64,000 bases of DNA from JBELHR01 sp042091275 (GCA_042091275.1 JBELHR010000009.1:1-64000), one strand, 5' to 3'. Numbered from the stretch's first letter, positions 24,497 through 37,400 are shown. Numbers and translations: made by a program. Notes: a model not told the origin generated them from the letters alone.

Positions 24497-25507
24497 TTAA
24501 ATAAGCACTTTTTTCATTGTCATTGCTTTGGCTTGAGTTTCTTGATATTCCAACTCCGCTTTTGAATCTTTTGTAATTCCACCTCCTACAAAAATTATGG
24601 CTTTGCTCTCCTGCAACTTCATACATCTCAAATTGACATATAATTGTGTTTTCTTATCGTTTTTCAATCCTAGATAGCCTGTATAATATTGACGATCGTA
24701 GTCTTCTAAATCTTTTATTGTTTGCAGTGCTAGTTCTCGTGGAGTGCCGCAAACGGCCGGTGTAGGATGTAAAGCAGAAATAACTCGCTCCACAGGTATT
24801 CCAGACTTAAGTCTAGCAATGATTTTAGTTTTAAGGTGAACTAAATTACCAGCGATGTGATTTTTAGGACCTTCTTGTGATATGTTTTCAGTTAAATCCT
24901 TGAGTTGGTCAACAATAAAATCCGTCACAAATTGCTGTTCTTTCCTTTCTTTTTCTCCCCAAATTTCCTCTTTGTTTTCGGGAGAATAAATTCTAGTACC
25001 TGCAAGAGAAGAGGTCTCTATTTCAGAACCTTTCGTTCTTAAAAATAGCTCCGGTGTAGCACCTTGCCAATGTCCAGATTCTGGATGAAAAAACCAATAG
25101 ACAAATGCGCTAGGATATAAGCTCAAGCTCTTTTTAAAAGAATCGCTTTTGGCTCCTCCAAAATGGACTTCTACTTGCCGAGATAGCACCACCTTGTCTA
25201 GCTCAGTCGTTTGCAGTTTTTCAACCGCGACCCTTATTTTTTCTTCATAATTTATCTTATCCAACTCGTCCAAGGACTGAGATCCGAATCCTTGACTAGC
25301 GAACTCCTCTCTGGAGAAGAAGTGCGTTTCTGTTGGGCAAACATAGAGTGCTTTATTCTTATCAGAGGTAAATGGTGCAAAAACAAAACCGTCTTCCTCC
25401 TTTCCGGATTCCCCCGAATCTATAAAAACCTGAACTTTATCTTCATTTGGAAAACTAAAGGCAACAAAGGGTCTTGACTCCGTATTTAAGCGATGGAGAT
25501 CTTTCAC
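24497..25507 (-). CDS. menF: Isochorismate synthase MenF
   Basis: 336 residues with a GTG start. A chorismate-utilising enzyme fold. Visible motifs are LDKVVLSRQVEV (with the base Lys region), GATPELFL, ETSSLAGTR, LHPTPAVCGTPRELAL, YDRQYYTGYLG and FVGGGITKDSKAELEY with the Mg-binding Glu. It converts chorismate to isochorismate, the first committed menaquinone step. The GTG overlaps the menI stop by 4 bases (GTGA), indicating translational coupling. The N-terminal domain is shorter than in E. coli MenF, as is common in Flavobacteriia. Confidence 0.93.
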   Translation of the reverse strand: MKDLHRLNTESRPFVAFSFPNEDKVQVFIDSGESGKEEDGFVFAPFTSDKNKALYVCPTETHFFSREEFASQGFGSQSLDELDKINYEEKIRVAVEKLQTTELDKVVLSRQVEVHFGGAKSDSFKKSLSLYPSAFVYWFFHPESGHWQGATPELFLRTKGSEIETSSLAGTRIYSPENKEEIWGEKERKEQQFVTDFIVDQLKDLTENISQEGPKNHIAGNLVHLKTKIIARLKSGIPVERVISALHPTPAVCGTPRELALQTIKDLEDYDRQYYTGYLGLKNDKKTQLYVNLRCMKLQESKAIIFVGGGITKDSKAELEYQETQAKAMTMKKVLI

Positions 25508-25923
25508 TTTCTAGGCAAGACTATATTGGTTAATTTACACAAGGATATAAGCTTAGCTTCTTCATCCTCAATTCTTATTTCCCAGAGATGAGTAGTTCTT
25601 CCACGGTGAATAATTTTTGCTTTTGCTGTAACTATACCATCTCTTTTACTTTTTACGTGATTGGCAGAAATTTCTATACCGCGAATCTCCGTATTTACAG
25701 GGTCAGGAACGTATAAATGCGAAGCTGCACTACCGACACTCTCTGCTAGAGCAACCGATGCTCCTCCGTGTAATAGCCCCATAGGCTGGTGTACTGCAGG
25801 AGTGACAGGCATAGTTGCATGAACTTCTCCATCTCCCACAAAAGTATAAACGATATCTAAGGTTTGCATTAAAGTATTCTTGCAAGAAGCATTTAATTGC
25901 ATAAGAGCTCTTTCAGTATCCAT
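25504..25923 (-). CDS. menI: Hotdog-fold thioesterase, 1,4-dihydroxy-2-naphthoyl-CoA hydrolase (MenI)
   Basis: 139 residues. The sequence LLHGGASVALAESVGSAAS is nearly that of E. coli MenI/YdiI, with catalytic Glu61. ATMPVTPAVHQPMG before it and ISANHVKSKRDG after it also align. It releases DHNA from DHNA-CoA. Its position in front of menF, with a 4-base overlap, supports the menaquinone role over other PaaI-like thioesterases. It is the first gene of menI-menF. Confidence 0.9.
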   Translation of the reverse strand: MDTERALMQLNASCKNTLMQTLDIVYTFVGDGEVHATMPVTPAVHQPMGLLHGGASVALAESVGSAASHLYVPDPVNTEIRGIEISANHVKSKRDGIVTAKAKIIHRGRTTHLWEIRIEDEEAKLISLCKLTNIVLPRK

Positions 25924-25970
25924 CTGTATGTTTTAGGCAATAAAAATACTTTATTTTAAGCATTATCTCG

Positions 25971-25978
25971 TATTTTTG
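25971..25978 (+). promoter_or_regulatory. -7 element (TATTTTTG) for the pRiA4b ORF-3-like gene
   Basis: An exact TAnnTTTG match 17 bases before ATG 25996, in the spacer divergent from menI. Confidence 0.45.
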
Positions 25979-25995
25979 CAATGTAAAAAGTGTAT

Positions 25996-26538
25996 ATGAT
26001 TTTCAAGATTAGAGTGGTTTTAGATACCAAAGAAGATGTAATCAGGACTTTACTTTTGGAGAATACTTCAAATTTAGAGGATTTTCATCTGTCTTTAGTA
26101 GAGAGTTATGAATTTGAAAGTGGTCAGATGGCCTCTTTTTACCAATGCGATTCGGAGTGGAATCAAGGAGCTGAAATCCCTTTGGTAAATATGACAGATG
26201 AAGATGACATCAAAGAGATGAGTGATCACAATCTAGAAGATTTAATCTCCAAAAAAGGACATAAACTACTCTATGTCTACGATTTTCTGAATATGTGGAC
26301 TTGCTTTGTTGAACTGATAGATATCCTAGAAACAACCGAGCACGAACTTCCCTATTTATTGGTCAGCGTTGGAAACACCCCTAAAGAAGCACCTGAAAAG
26401 AACTTTGAAAGCTCAAAAGACTCCAAAGCTGCAATAGACCCATTTTCCGACGAAGCTCTATTTGGTTCCTCATTTGATGAGGAGTTGGGATCCAATGGAT
26501 TTGAGAATATTGACGACCTAGATTTAGACAAATTTTAA
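25996..26538 (+). CDS. Plasmid pRiA4b ORF-3-like family protein
   Basis: 180 residues from ATG 25996 (a GTG at 25990 is also possible). The N-terminal half (FKIRVVLDTKEDVIRTLLL, then EDFHLSLVESYEF and HKLLYVYDFLNMWTCFVEL) has the pRiA4b ORF-3 pattern, including the conserved YxYDF..W region. The C-terminal 45 residues are acidic and low-complexity (FENIDDLDLDKF). The family is widespread in Bacteroidota without known biochemical function. It is followed 65 bases later by the ABC genes on the same strand. Confidence 0.8.
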   Translation: MIFKIRVVLDTKEDVIRTLLLENTSNLEDFHLSLVESYEFESGQMASFYQCDSEWNQGAEIPLVNMTDEDDIKEMSDHNLEDLISKKGHKLLYVYDFLNMWTCFVELIDILETTEHELPYLLVSVGNTPKEAPEKNFESSKDSKAAIDPFSDEALFGSSFDEELGSNGFENIDDLDLDKF

Positions 26539-26603
26539 ATAATTTATTAGTTTCGTAACAATTGTTGGCGATAATCGTCAAACAAGTACTAAAACTATAT
26601 AAA

Positions 26604-27497
26604 TTGAAAAAGATTCTATCGATTAACAATCTTACCAAAAAGTTTGGAAAGATAACGGCTGTCGACAATTTGAGCTTCGACATTGAAAAAGGCAAAATTT
26701 ACGGTATTCTTGGACCGAACGGTTCCGGAAAGTCAACAACTCTAGGCATTGTTCTCAATGTTGTAAACCCAACATCCGGAGAATTCAGTTGGTTTGAAGA
26801 GGGCCTATCTCATCACGAAGCCTTAAAAAAAGTAGGTGCTATAATCGAGCGTCCTAACTTTTATCCCTATATGACTGCCGAGCAGAATCTCAAATTAGTT
26901 TGTAAAATAAAGGAATCCGATCCAGACAGAATTCCAGAGATTTTAGAAATGGTTAATCTACTAGAAAGAAAGGATTCCAAATTCAGTACTTTTTCTCTCG
27001 GTATGAAACAGAGACTTGCCATAGGTTCTGCTCTTGTAAACGACCCGGAGTTTTTGATTTTGGACGAGCCGACAAATGGATTAGACCCTCAAGGAATCCA
27101 CGAAATCCGCAGTATCATAAAGGATATCGCAGCGAAAGGAACTACCATCCTGCTCGCTTCTCACCTTTTGGATGAAGTGGAAAAAGTGTGTTCCGATGTC
27201 GTGGTTATCCAAAAAGGTAAAATGCTCTATTGCGGACCAGTAGACAAAATGTCTTCTACTAATGGGATCTTTTTTGTAAGTGCACAGGACAAAGGAAAAC
27301 TGGAGCAAGCTTTACAAAACATGCCTGAAATTGACAGTATCACTGAAGAAAATGATATTCTATCCTTTCAGCCTGCCTCACCTTTAGAGGCTCATGAACT
27401 AAACAAAATACTAATGGACCAAGGTATAATTCTAAACCACCTCGAAAAGCGGGCACCAAGTCTCGAAGAAGAGTTTTTAGCACTAACCACAAACTAA
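26604..27497 (+). CDS. ABC-2 exporter ATP-binding protein
   Basis: About 297 residues, read from a TTG at 26604 so that the protein starts with KKILSINNLTKKFG, which fits the family. A longer form from TTG 26562 adds 14 residues. Motifs are GPNGSGKST (Walker A), FSLGMKQRLAIG (signature), FLILDEPTNGLD (Walker B) and LASHLLDEVEKVC (H loop). The C-terminal 75 residues form the usual accessory domain of bacitracin/lantibiotic-type exporters. The permease gene follows after 6 bases. The substrate is unknown. Confidence 0.88.
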   Translation: MKKILSINNLTKKFGKITAVDNLSFDIEKGKIYGILGPNGSGKSTTLGIVLNVVNPTSGEFSWFEEGLSHHEALKKVGAIIERPNFYPYMTAEQNLKLVCKIKESDPDRIPEILEMVNLLERKDSKFSTFSLGMKQRLAIGSALVNDPEFLILDEPTNGLDPQGIHEIRSIIKDIAAKGTTILLASHLLDEVEKVCSDVVVIQKGKMLYCGPVDKMSSTNGIFFVSAQDKGKLEQALQNMPEIDSITEENDILSFQPASPLEAHELNKILMDQGIILNHLEKRAPSLEEEFLALTTN

Positions 27498-27503
27498 ACC
27501 ATT

Positions 27504-28334
27504 ATGAAAAGATTATTAGCAATAGAATTTGACAAAATAAGATACCACAAAGCAAGTAAATCCATTATAATCAGTTATTTCGCCTTGTTGATCGGAATTT
27601 CCCTATTTGCATCAATTAAATTTGATATCGGCCCGATTGAATTTCACCTCGCGGATCAAGGAATTTTTAACTTCCCTTTTATCTGGCATTTTAACACATA
27701 CATCGCGGCCTTACTAAAGTTTTTCCTACTACTAGTTATCGTTTCGATGACAGCAAATGAGTATTCTTACAAGACTATTAAACAGAATTTAATAGATGGT
27801 TTGAGTAAGAAAGAATTTATTCTATCCAAGTTTTATATGGTTGTGGTGTTTTCCGCAATTTCTACTCTTTTTGTTTTTGTAATCAGTTTAATTTTAGGTC
27901 TGATTTTTTCCGATTTTAATGAATTTAGTATCATTTTTTCCGATCTCGAATATTTAGTCGGTTATTTCTTTAAACTCACTGCATTTTTTAGTTTTGGACT
28001 GTTTTTAGGCTTAGTTGTTCGAAAATCTGCCTATGCTATTGGAGCTATGTTTATATGGTTCTTGTTTGAACTCTACATGTATTTTTCTATAAAACAAGAC
28101 ATTTCCGAATCAGCCTCAGAATATTTAGCCTATTTTTTCCCTTTGCAATCCATGAGTGCATTGATTCACGAGCCTTTTACAAGGTTTAACGCAGTGAAAA
28201 CTGTAGCGAAACAAGTGGGAGAAGAATTGCAGTATAACTATGAGGTTTCCTTTCTAAATATTTTATCCGCATCGCTTTGGGCTGCTATATTTATTTTTGC
28301 CTCTTATTACATTTTAAAACAACGAGACTTATAA
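27504..28334 (+). CDS. ABC-2 type permease
   Basis: 276 residues with six predicted membrane helices (near residues 20, 70, 110, 155, 180 and 255), separated by the cytoplasmic EYSYKTIKQNLIDGLSKKEF motif typical of ABC-2/BcrB-like permeases. It forms the membrane part of the exporter with the preceding ATPase gene, six bases upstream. No terminator is evident before the next gene, 118 bases on. Confidence 0.85.
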   Translation: MKRLLAIEFDKIRYHKASKSIIISYFALLIGISLFASIKFDIGPIEFHLADQGIFNFPFIWHFNTYIAALLKFFLLLVIVSMTANEYSYKTIKQNLIDGLSKKEFILSKFYMVVVFSAISTLFVFVISLILGLIFSDFNEFSIIFSDLEYLVGYFFKLTAFFSFGLFLGLVVRKSAYAIGAMFIWFLFELYMYFSIKQDISESASEYLAYFFPLQSMSALIHEPFTRFNAVKTVAKQVGEELQYNYEVSFLNILSASLWAAIFIFASYYILKQRDL

Positions 28335-28401
28335 GAGTTACCGAGAAATAGGGAGATTTGAAAACCCCTTTTGACAACGGAAATTCCTAGACCTATATTA
28401 T

Positions 28402-28409
28402 TATATTTG
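28402..28409 (+). promoter_or_regulatory. -7 element (TATATTTG) for the giant T9SS protein gene
   Basis: An exact TAnnTTTG match 43 bases before the ATG. A TGAAAA-GCG-TTTTCA inverted repeat (28426-28440) lies in the predicted leader. Confidence 0.5.
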
Positions 28410-28452
28410 TTTAGTTACGACTTGTGAAAAGCGTTTTCAATATCTACCCCGG

Positions 28453-31400
28453 ATGAAGAAACTTTTATCAATTTTATGGTTTTGCTTTTTAGTAAACCCG
28501 GTTTTCTCTCAAGGAGAAGCGGCGAACTGGATCTTTGGAAAAAAGGCTGGAGTATCTTTTACTTCAGGAAATGCTGAGGTATTTAATTTTACTCCAAACC
28601 CTGCAAACCCAATTAATACTTTAGAGGGTTGTTCGAGTATATCGGATGCCTTTGGTAACTTATTGTTTTATTCAGACGGGACAAGAGTTTGGAATAGAAA
28701 TCACGAGATCATGCCCAACGGATCTAATCTCCAAGGGCATAGATCGAGTACTCAATCCGGTATCATTGTTCCAAATCCTGACAACGATGACCTATATTAT
28801 ATTTTCACGGTAGGTACAAATTTGACCGGTGGCGATCCGCCTGACAATACTCAAGGTTTCAGGTGTTATACCGTAAACATGGCCGCCAATGGTGGCTTGG
28901 GGGAAGTTGTCCCGGGATCTCAAATCGATTTAAGTGATGGTAAATCTCAAGAATGGACCGAAAAAGTAACCGCTGTTAGACAAGATGACTGTGGTGATTA
29001 TTGGGTCATTTCATTAGTAGATAACGATAATTCCACAAACGGAGATTATACCGACAGTAGCTACGATTCTTTAAACTGGGAATCTCCGACGAATTGGGGA
29101 AGTACTTTTTATGCTTATAGAGTATCTGGTTCGGGGGTAGACTTAAATCCTGTAAAATCAAAAGTTCCAGTTGATACCGATGAAATCAAAGGATATTTAA
29201 AAGTTTCTCCTGAAGGAGATTTTATTGCTTTAGCAAATTACGATGTAAATCGAAGCATAAATGCCGATGCCTATATGTTTACTTTGGATTTGGCATCTGG
29301 GAAGATTGGGGAGAACGACGATAGTCGTTTAAATCTTTTAAACAATCAAAGAGGGCTAAAACTTTTCAGCGACAGTGAAATAAGTACCTTAGGAGCTCCA
29401 TATGGAGTGGAGTTCGATGCTACCTCCAGATTTTTATACCTCTCCCTTCACGATTTAAATGGTGGACGTTGGAATAGCATGGATGGGGATGATGAGATTC
29501 GCATATTTCAGTTTGATCTTCAAGCACCAGATATTGCCGCTTCAAAGACAGAAATACATTATGAAAGAGGAAATGTATATCGACCCGGCCTACAATTATC
29601 TTATGGAAATCAGATTTATGTCACCGTACCGAGAAGTTATTTTAGTGATACGCAATATTTGGACATTATAGAATTCCCTTATCTCAAAGGGACTGCAGCA
29701 AATTACACAGAATCTTTTGTAAACCTTGGATCTGGGAGAGCAACTCAAGGCCTTCCTCCTTTTATTCAGTCTCTATTTTTACAAGAGCTCAATATAACCA
29801 ACAATGGAAGTCTAGACGATAATAGAGATTACCTCTACCTGTGCGAAGGAGACAATTATATCATCCGACACAATGTAAACTACAATCCAGCATGGACCTA
29901 TACGTGGACCAAGGATGGGATTGTTATTCCAACCGCAGATAGAGAGCAATTAACCATTTCTTATGACAATGTAAATTCCGTAAATAAATACACCTTAGAG
30001 GTAGATCAAAATGATGGAACATGCCCCAAAATTGGTACTTCCATCGTTACCTTTTCTCCCCCTCCCTCTGTTGGTGAACCCAGTGATATTTTTGAATGTG
30101 ACGATAATACCGATGGGTTTTATTTCTTTGATTTGACCAATAATGATCTCTCTATTTTAAACGGTCTAGATACTGCTCAATATCGCGTAGAGTACTATTC
30201 CTCAGAGGCCGATGCTTTGGCAGACAACGAACTAAATAAAATTGCAGACCCCTCTAACTATAGAAATCAAGCTCCCTATACTGCCGAGACTATATACGCG
30301 AGACTCGAGAGTACGGATCTATCTTCTTGCTTCGAGATTGTTGATTTTCAGATAAATGTAACTAATGTACCCAATGCTACCATTCCAACAGATTATATCG
30401 TTTGTGATTCGGATATAGATGGAGATGACAACAATGGAGAAAGCTTATTCTTGTTATCGAATAAGGATCTTGAAATCTTGGGAGGTCTAGACGGTACCCG
30501 ATATAATTTGACCTATCATCTAAGTCAAAACGATGCCGATCTTGGGAGGAATGCTATAAATAAAAACACTCCTTTTTCCTCTGGTTCTGTTACGATATAC
30601 ACGAGACTTCAAAATAATCAAAACTCCTCTTGTACAGATACTAGTGTAAGTTTTAATCTTATCGTTAATCTACTCCCGGATCTACTTCAGGATGAATTTA
30701 ATCAGATTGATTGCGACAACGATGGTTTAGACGGTGCCGATTTTAAAGATTTAGAGGACTTTATTCCTGTTTTTGTATCAGATCCTATTAAATATGATAT
30801 CAGCTATCACCAAACAAGGGCAACTGCCGAGTTAGGAACAGAAGCCATTAACAATCCGAAAAATTACTACGCGACTACAGAAACCATTTATTACAGATTT
30901 GTAAACAAAACAAGTGGATGTTTTCGAATCGCAAAATTAAATATCACCATGCTTTCCTCCGATGTAAGCAATACAATTGAGCAGACTTTAGTGAATTGTG
31001 ATATAAGTCAAAATGGATTTTCAACTTTTGATTTAAATACTTTATATGAAGCGTTTATAAGTGACTACCCCTATATAGAAACAATCGGTGCAACCGTTAG
31101 CTTTTACTCTACAATGACAGACGCTCGCGATGCTACAAATCGAATTTCAGATTGGTCTAACTACACCAATATTGTTCCCTATAATGACATCGTATATATC
31201 CGAGTGGATAATGGAATTTGCTCGGACTTTGGAAAATACGCAAAATTAGAAGTCGATCCCATACCCTTGGCAAATGCAACCGTAAGTGACTTAGTGGTTT
31301 GCGACGACGATAGGGATGGTTTTTTTACCAATTTTAGACTAAATGATGCGAGAGCAGAGATATTAGGACTATTTAATCCTTCCGAATACGATATATCCTT

Positions 31401-34400
31401 TTATAACAATCCTGCTGATCGGATTTCAGATAGTAATCGCCTTGGAGATAGTTACACAAATTTTGTGGCAGGAGGAAATTCCATTTATGTCAGAATTCAA
31501 AGTATAGAAACTGGATGTATCAATAATAATTTAAGTTTTGAAGTAGAGGTATTAGACATACCTGATATAAGTAATTCCCTACCAATTCAATTTGTTTGTG
31601 ATGAAGATCTCAACGGATATGCCGAATTCGATTTTAATAATTCTTTGGAGGAAACCTATACTGCTGATTTGATTTTAAATGGTCTAGATCCAAGTTTATA
31701 CACTATTAATTATTTCTCAAGCGAGAGTAAAGCTATCAACAATATAGATGCTTTGAGCCTACCTTATACTAATGCAAGCCCTTTTCAGAGAGAGACCATT
31801 TGGGTAAGAGTAGAAAACAATACTACAGGATGTTTTTCTACCATGAGTTTTCAGATTCAAGTAAATAACGCTCCCCTATTTTTGCCGATTTCTAACTACG
31901 CACAATGCGATAATGCCGATGATCTAGATCCCGAAAATGGCATCACAAACACCTTTATTTTAAATACCAAAGACAGCGAACTCTTTCCAAATATCTTAGA
32001 AAGAGAACAGTTCAATATCTCTTACCACCCCTCTATTGTCGATGCAAACAACAAAACAAACATTATAAATAAGGATTTGGGATATACCAATACAAGCCCT
32101 TTTAATCAAGAGGTGTTTGTCAGAATGGAAAACAAAAATGACCCTTCTTGTTTTAAGACTACTTCTTTTTATTTAGTGGTCAATCCCCTACCAGAGGTAA
32201 TTGAACCTATTTTAGATTTTATTGTCTGTGACGACGATATCAACCAAACCACGAATTACGATCTCGATCAAGTAATACCGCTTATTACGGCGGATCCAGT
32301 AAATACCCAAATAAGTTTCTTCTCCTCTGAAGAGGCTGCTTTGAATAACGATACTGCACTTAAACTTCCTGCCTTACAAATTAACAGTCCTTCCAAGACG
32401 TTCTTTGCTAGACATGAAAACACGAGTGGTTGTGTCGATGTTTCTCAGGTAAATGTAATTGTTGTAGCAACTGCTATTCCCAACACCTTTACTATGAGTT
32501 TTGAGAACTGTGATATTACACAAAACGGTCAATCTTTATTCGATATCACAGACGCCCAATTAAAACTATTAGAGGACTATCCTAATTTGGATTCTCCTGA
32601 GGTTACAATACAGTATTTCTTTAGTGAAAATGATGCCCAAAACGACACAAACGTCATTCCAAACCTAGCTAGTGTAAGTAACCAAAATTCCTATAATCAA
32701 GAAATTTGGATTAAAGTAGAAAGCTTAGGCTGTACTTATATTGGAAAGCACCTGGAGTTAATTGTAAATCCATTACCTCTTGTAACTAGTACTGTCTCTA
32801 ATATAGAGGTCTGTGATGACAATGGAAATGGGATAATTTCAGACTTTAGACTAGATCAAAAAAGAAATGAAATTTTAGACGGTGCAAATTCTCAGGACTA
32901 CAGCATTGACTTTTATGATAATCCTGCAGATCGAATCACAAATTCAAATCCACTTGGAAATATTTACCAAAATATTCTCAGCGGAGGAAATACCATTTAC
33001 GTTCGAATTATCGATATGAATACCGGGTGTATTAACGATAATATTCAATTTGACCTAGTTGTAAATCCACAACCAACTATTGCTAACACCATAGATCCTA
33101 TATTAATTTGCGATACGGATTTTGATAACCGATATCTTTTTGATTTTGACAATAGCAACGATCCATCCTATGTGTCGGATTTAATCCTGGACGGTTTGAA
33201 TCCTACTGAATATAGCATAAGCTATCACAGCTCTTTAAATGCCGCAATTGGAGCGAGCCCTATAACTTTGCCTTATGAAAACAACAGTGCATCTGAGACC
33301 ATTTGGGTAAGAGTAGAAAACAATACTACAGGATGTTTTTCTACCATGAGTTTTCAGATTCAAGTAAATAACGCTCCCCTATTTTTGCCGATTTCTAACT
33401 ACGCACAATGCGATAATGCCGATGATCTAGATCCCGAAAATGGCATCACAAACACCTTTATTTTAAATACCAAAGACAGCGAACTCTTTCCAAATATCTT
33501 AGAAAGAGAACAGTTCAATATCTCTTACCACCCCTCTATTGTCGATGCAAACAACAAAACAAACATTATAAATAAGGATTTGGGATATACCAATACAAGC
33601 CCTTTTAATCAAGAGGTGTTTGTCAGAATGGAAAACAAAAATGACCCTTCTTGTTTTAAGACTACTTCTTTTTATTTAGTGGTCAATCCCCTACCAGAGG
33701 TAATTGAACCTATTTTAGATTTTATTGTCTGTGACGACGATATCAACCAAACCACGAATTACGATCTCGATCAAGTAATACCGCTTATTACGGCGGATCC
33801 AGTAAATACCCAAATAAGTTTCTTCTCCTCTGAAGAGGCTGCTTTGAATAACGATACTGCACTTAAACTTCCTGCCTTACAAATTAACAGTCCTTCCAAG
33901 ACGTTCTTTGCTAGACATGAAAACACGAGTGGTTGTGTCGATGTTTCTCAGGTAAATGTAATTGTTGTAGCAACTGCTATTCCAGCACAAAGGCAAGAAA
34001 CTATAGAGCTTTGTGATTTATACGAATCTCCAACACAAGACGATCAAGATGGACAGTCCCTTTTTGATTTTAGTAATTTTGATTTGGAGTTAGAGGCATA
34101 TTTTGCTGCTATACCAAATACGAGTATTAGTCATTATCCAAGCGAATTAGACGCTCAAAATAAGACTAATGAAATTATAAATATTTCGAATTATAGAAAC
34201 AATTTGACCTACACTACAAATGGAAGTCAAAAGATTTGGACAAGAGTTGAGGCATTTCGAAATGGACAACTGGTGGAAGAATGCATCTATATTGGAAGCC
34301 ACCTAGAATTGACTATTATCCCAATTCCACAACTTCCGGATACTACAGATAATCTAGAGCTCTGTGATAATGATTTTGATGGTAAGGAAGTATTTGATCT

Positions 34401-37400
34401 GAGGTTAAAAAGATTGGAATTAGAACAATTGAATCCAAATTACTCTATTAGTTTCCACTTAAATAAGAATGACGCTGTCAACAATATTGGAGCATTAGCA
34501 GATAACTTTGAAAGTATTGGCCAGCGTGTATATGTACGTGTTGAAAACACAGCAAATACAAGCAGTAATAATGAAAGTTGTCCAAATACCAATTTAACTT
34601 TTGAGCTAGTTGTTAAATCCCTTCCTTTTATTGGGGAAATTGAAGATCTTGAATATTGTACAATTGATTTTAACGATACTATTGATATCGATCTACACCA
34701 GAGGGATAGCGCAATTCTTCTGGGACTCAGCCCTAATTTGACCATAAAATACTTTTTGACAGAGCTGGATGCTCGTCAAGGGACTAATGAGATTTCCCAA
34801 TCTGGACAAACGTTTGCTTTCCAGGGCGAAAATGCTGTAATATGGGCGAAAATTAATGACTTTTCACAATCGGATGTTTGTCCAGCGATACTCAACTTTA
34901 GATTGGTAAAAAACTTAAGCCCAGACCTAAGCGATGTTTTCTCTTTTAGCGATTGCGCTCTATTCGATGGATCTCAGTCTTTTGATTTAAGCGAATTAGC
35001 AATGCTTTTGATAGGACAGGCTCAAATGAGTACTGGTCTATTTGAATTCTATTACTTTGACTCGAACAACAATCCAATCGAAAATTATAATAATTATATA
35101 ATTGCTAAGGACGAGGAAATCCGAGTGGAAATCCAAAATAAAATAGCAGAAAATTGTTCGGTAAGCCGTCTGATAAATCTCAAAATCAATCCATCTCCCT
35201 CTATCCCTTTTCAAGTATATGATTTTGTCGCGTGTGATGAAGATTTAGATGGTATTACGAATTTTGATCTGACTAACCTCAAAGGGATAATAAGTGCAGA
35301 TGATCAAATACAACTGCGATTTTTCACAAGTTTAGAAGATGCAATTGACAATGTAAATGTCATTGTATCTCCTCAGAATTTCTCCAACCAATTTAGTTCC
35401 AAAATATATGTAAGACATCAATATCCGGGGGCAGCAAACTGCCCTGCTTTTAGTGAGGTCAATCTGGAGGTTGCTCTATATAAATTTGATGATAGCATTC
35501 GTCAAAACCTCTATACCTGTGATGATGATGAGGATGGGATATCTAATTTTGACTTAAGGGAGTTTGATAATACTATAAAAAATCTATTTCCTGAAGATCA
35601 ACCTGTTACGATTAGACATTATACGAGTCAGCAAGATGCAGAACAAGATACCAATGCTATTCTATTTAAAAACTATTCCAATTACCGAAATATAGGTAGT
35701 CCTTTTGAACAAAAAATATATACGCGTTCACAAAATATGTTAGCGCCTGACTGTTCTGTATATATTCAACAGGTTCTTACCCTTATCGTAAATCCAATTC
35801 CAGAAACCGAGAATCTCACAGCTGAAATATGTCACGATCCCATTTCCTATCCAAATACCCCATCTTTAGGACTATTTGATTTGACAGCCTACGAATCCGA
35901 TATTTTAAAGGGTGAAAATCCCGAGGATTACCAAATCAGTTATCATTTGACCAAAACACTGGCCGAACTCAACGAAAATGCAATAGACCCAAGCGAAACA
36001 AAAAATTACAGCAATCTGTCTGATAAACAAATCGTGTATTTGAGAATTGAATCTTTAAATTCCAGTTGTGCTAGTATTGCTGAACTAAAACTACAAGTCA
36101 ATCCTCTCCCTGACAGCAATCTCAATATCAACCCATTAATGATATGTGATTTTGGGTCAGAGAACAACCAATTGAATGATAATCGCTATTTAATCTATGA
36201 TATTTTAGAACTTAAAGAGACTGAAATTCTAGCTAATATTAAAGATGATCCCGAGAATTACAGTATTGAGTTTTTCAATTCTGAGCTAGGAGCAAATAAT
36301 TCTGATTTCCAAGAGAGAGTGAAACTTCCTCTACTGATTACTTCCCAAGAAATAGTGATTTGGGTAAAGCTCATTGATAAGAGAACAGGATGTTTTAGTC
36401 TATCGTCCTTTTCTAGTCAATTATTCGAGGCACCTACTCCAACTGAAATCCCAGATTTAGAATTATGTGATGACGGTTTAGTAGACAATGATGAACAGAA
36501 TGGAGTCTTATATGATTTCGCTCTAGTAGATCTGGACAACGATATTTTAGCGGATCAGAATAATAAAAGTGATTTTAATGTATCCTATCACCTATCGCAG
36601 GAAGACGCGGATTCTGGAAACAATGCCTTAGATAAGCAATCCTTTAACAATGAAAGTTCACCGGGGAATATTTCGATTTATGTTCGCGTTGAAAACAAAG
36701 AACAGGGTCTATGTTACAGCAGTAGTATTTCTTTTGATTTTATTGTTAACACCATACCGTTTATAAATCAAAATATCTCACCGGAAATCGGTTGTGATTT
36801 AGCGGGAACCAACTCCTATGGATTTAACCTAAATGCTCTTAAATTCAAAATTACTGAAAACACATCGTTACACCCTAATATCGAATATTTTAGATCGGAA
36901 CAATCTGCAAAAAACACAGGCTCAAAAGACGGTCTTATTCCAGAGGATTTATTGGAAAATTATGAGGTTAGTAGCAGAGTTATATGGGCGCGATTATCTC
37001 TAAATGGATGCTATCGATTTACGTCTATTGAACTGAGAGTTGAACCCTTGCCAGTATATGAAAAACCAATGGATATAGAGGTTTGCGAAGACGGAAGCGA
37101 TATTGATTTAAGCAGTTTTGATTTGGAGGTTATAGCGGATGAAAACATTAGAAGTGGTTTGGAAATATCTTATTATCCAAGTCGAGCTGATGCAGAAAAC
37201 CAAGTAAATCAGTTAGAGAATTTAAACACTTTAGATATTGACGGTTCTATGGATATTTTTATCTCTGTCAAAAATAGAGAAACGGGTTGCTTTTCAATAG
37301 ACTACAAATATTTCACCATTAGCAGCAACCCCTTACCCGATTTTGATATTACCACTCCAATAGTATTTTGCCAAGAGAATGAGCAAATAAAAGTATTTAT

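Noticed and set aside
25990..26538. Mobile-element origin of the pRiA4b ORF-3-like gene
   Set aside because: The family name comes from a plasmid, but no inverted repeats, transposase or other mobility genes are nearby and composition looks like the neighbours.
34440..34745. Minus-strand gene of about 100 codons inside the giant T9SS gene
   Set aside because: It is a shadow of the strongly supported plus-strand frame, with no promoter or recognisable protein features.
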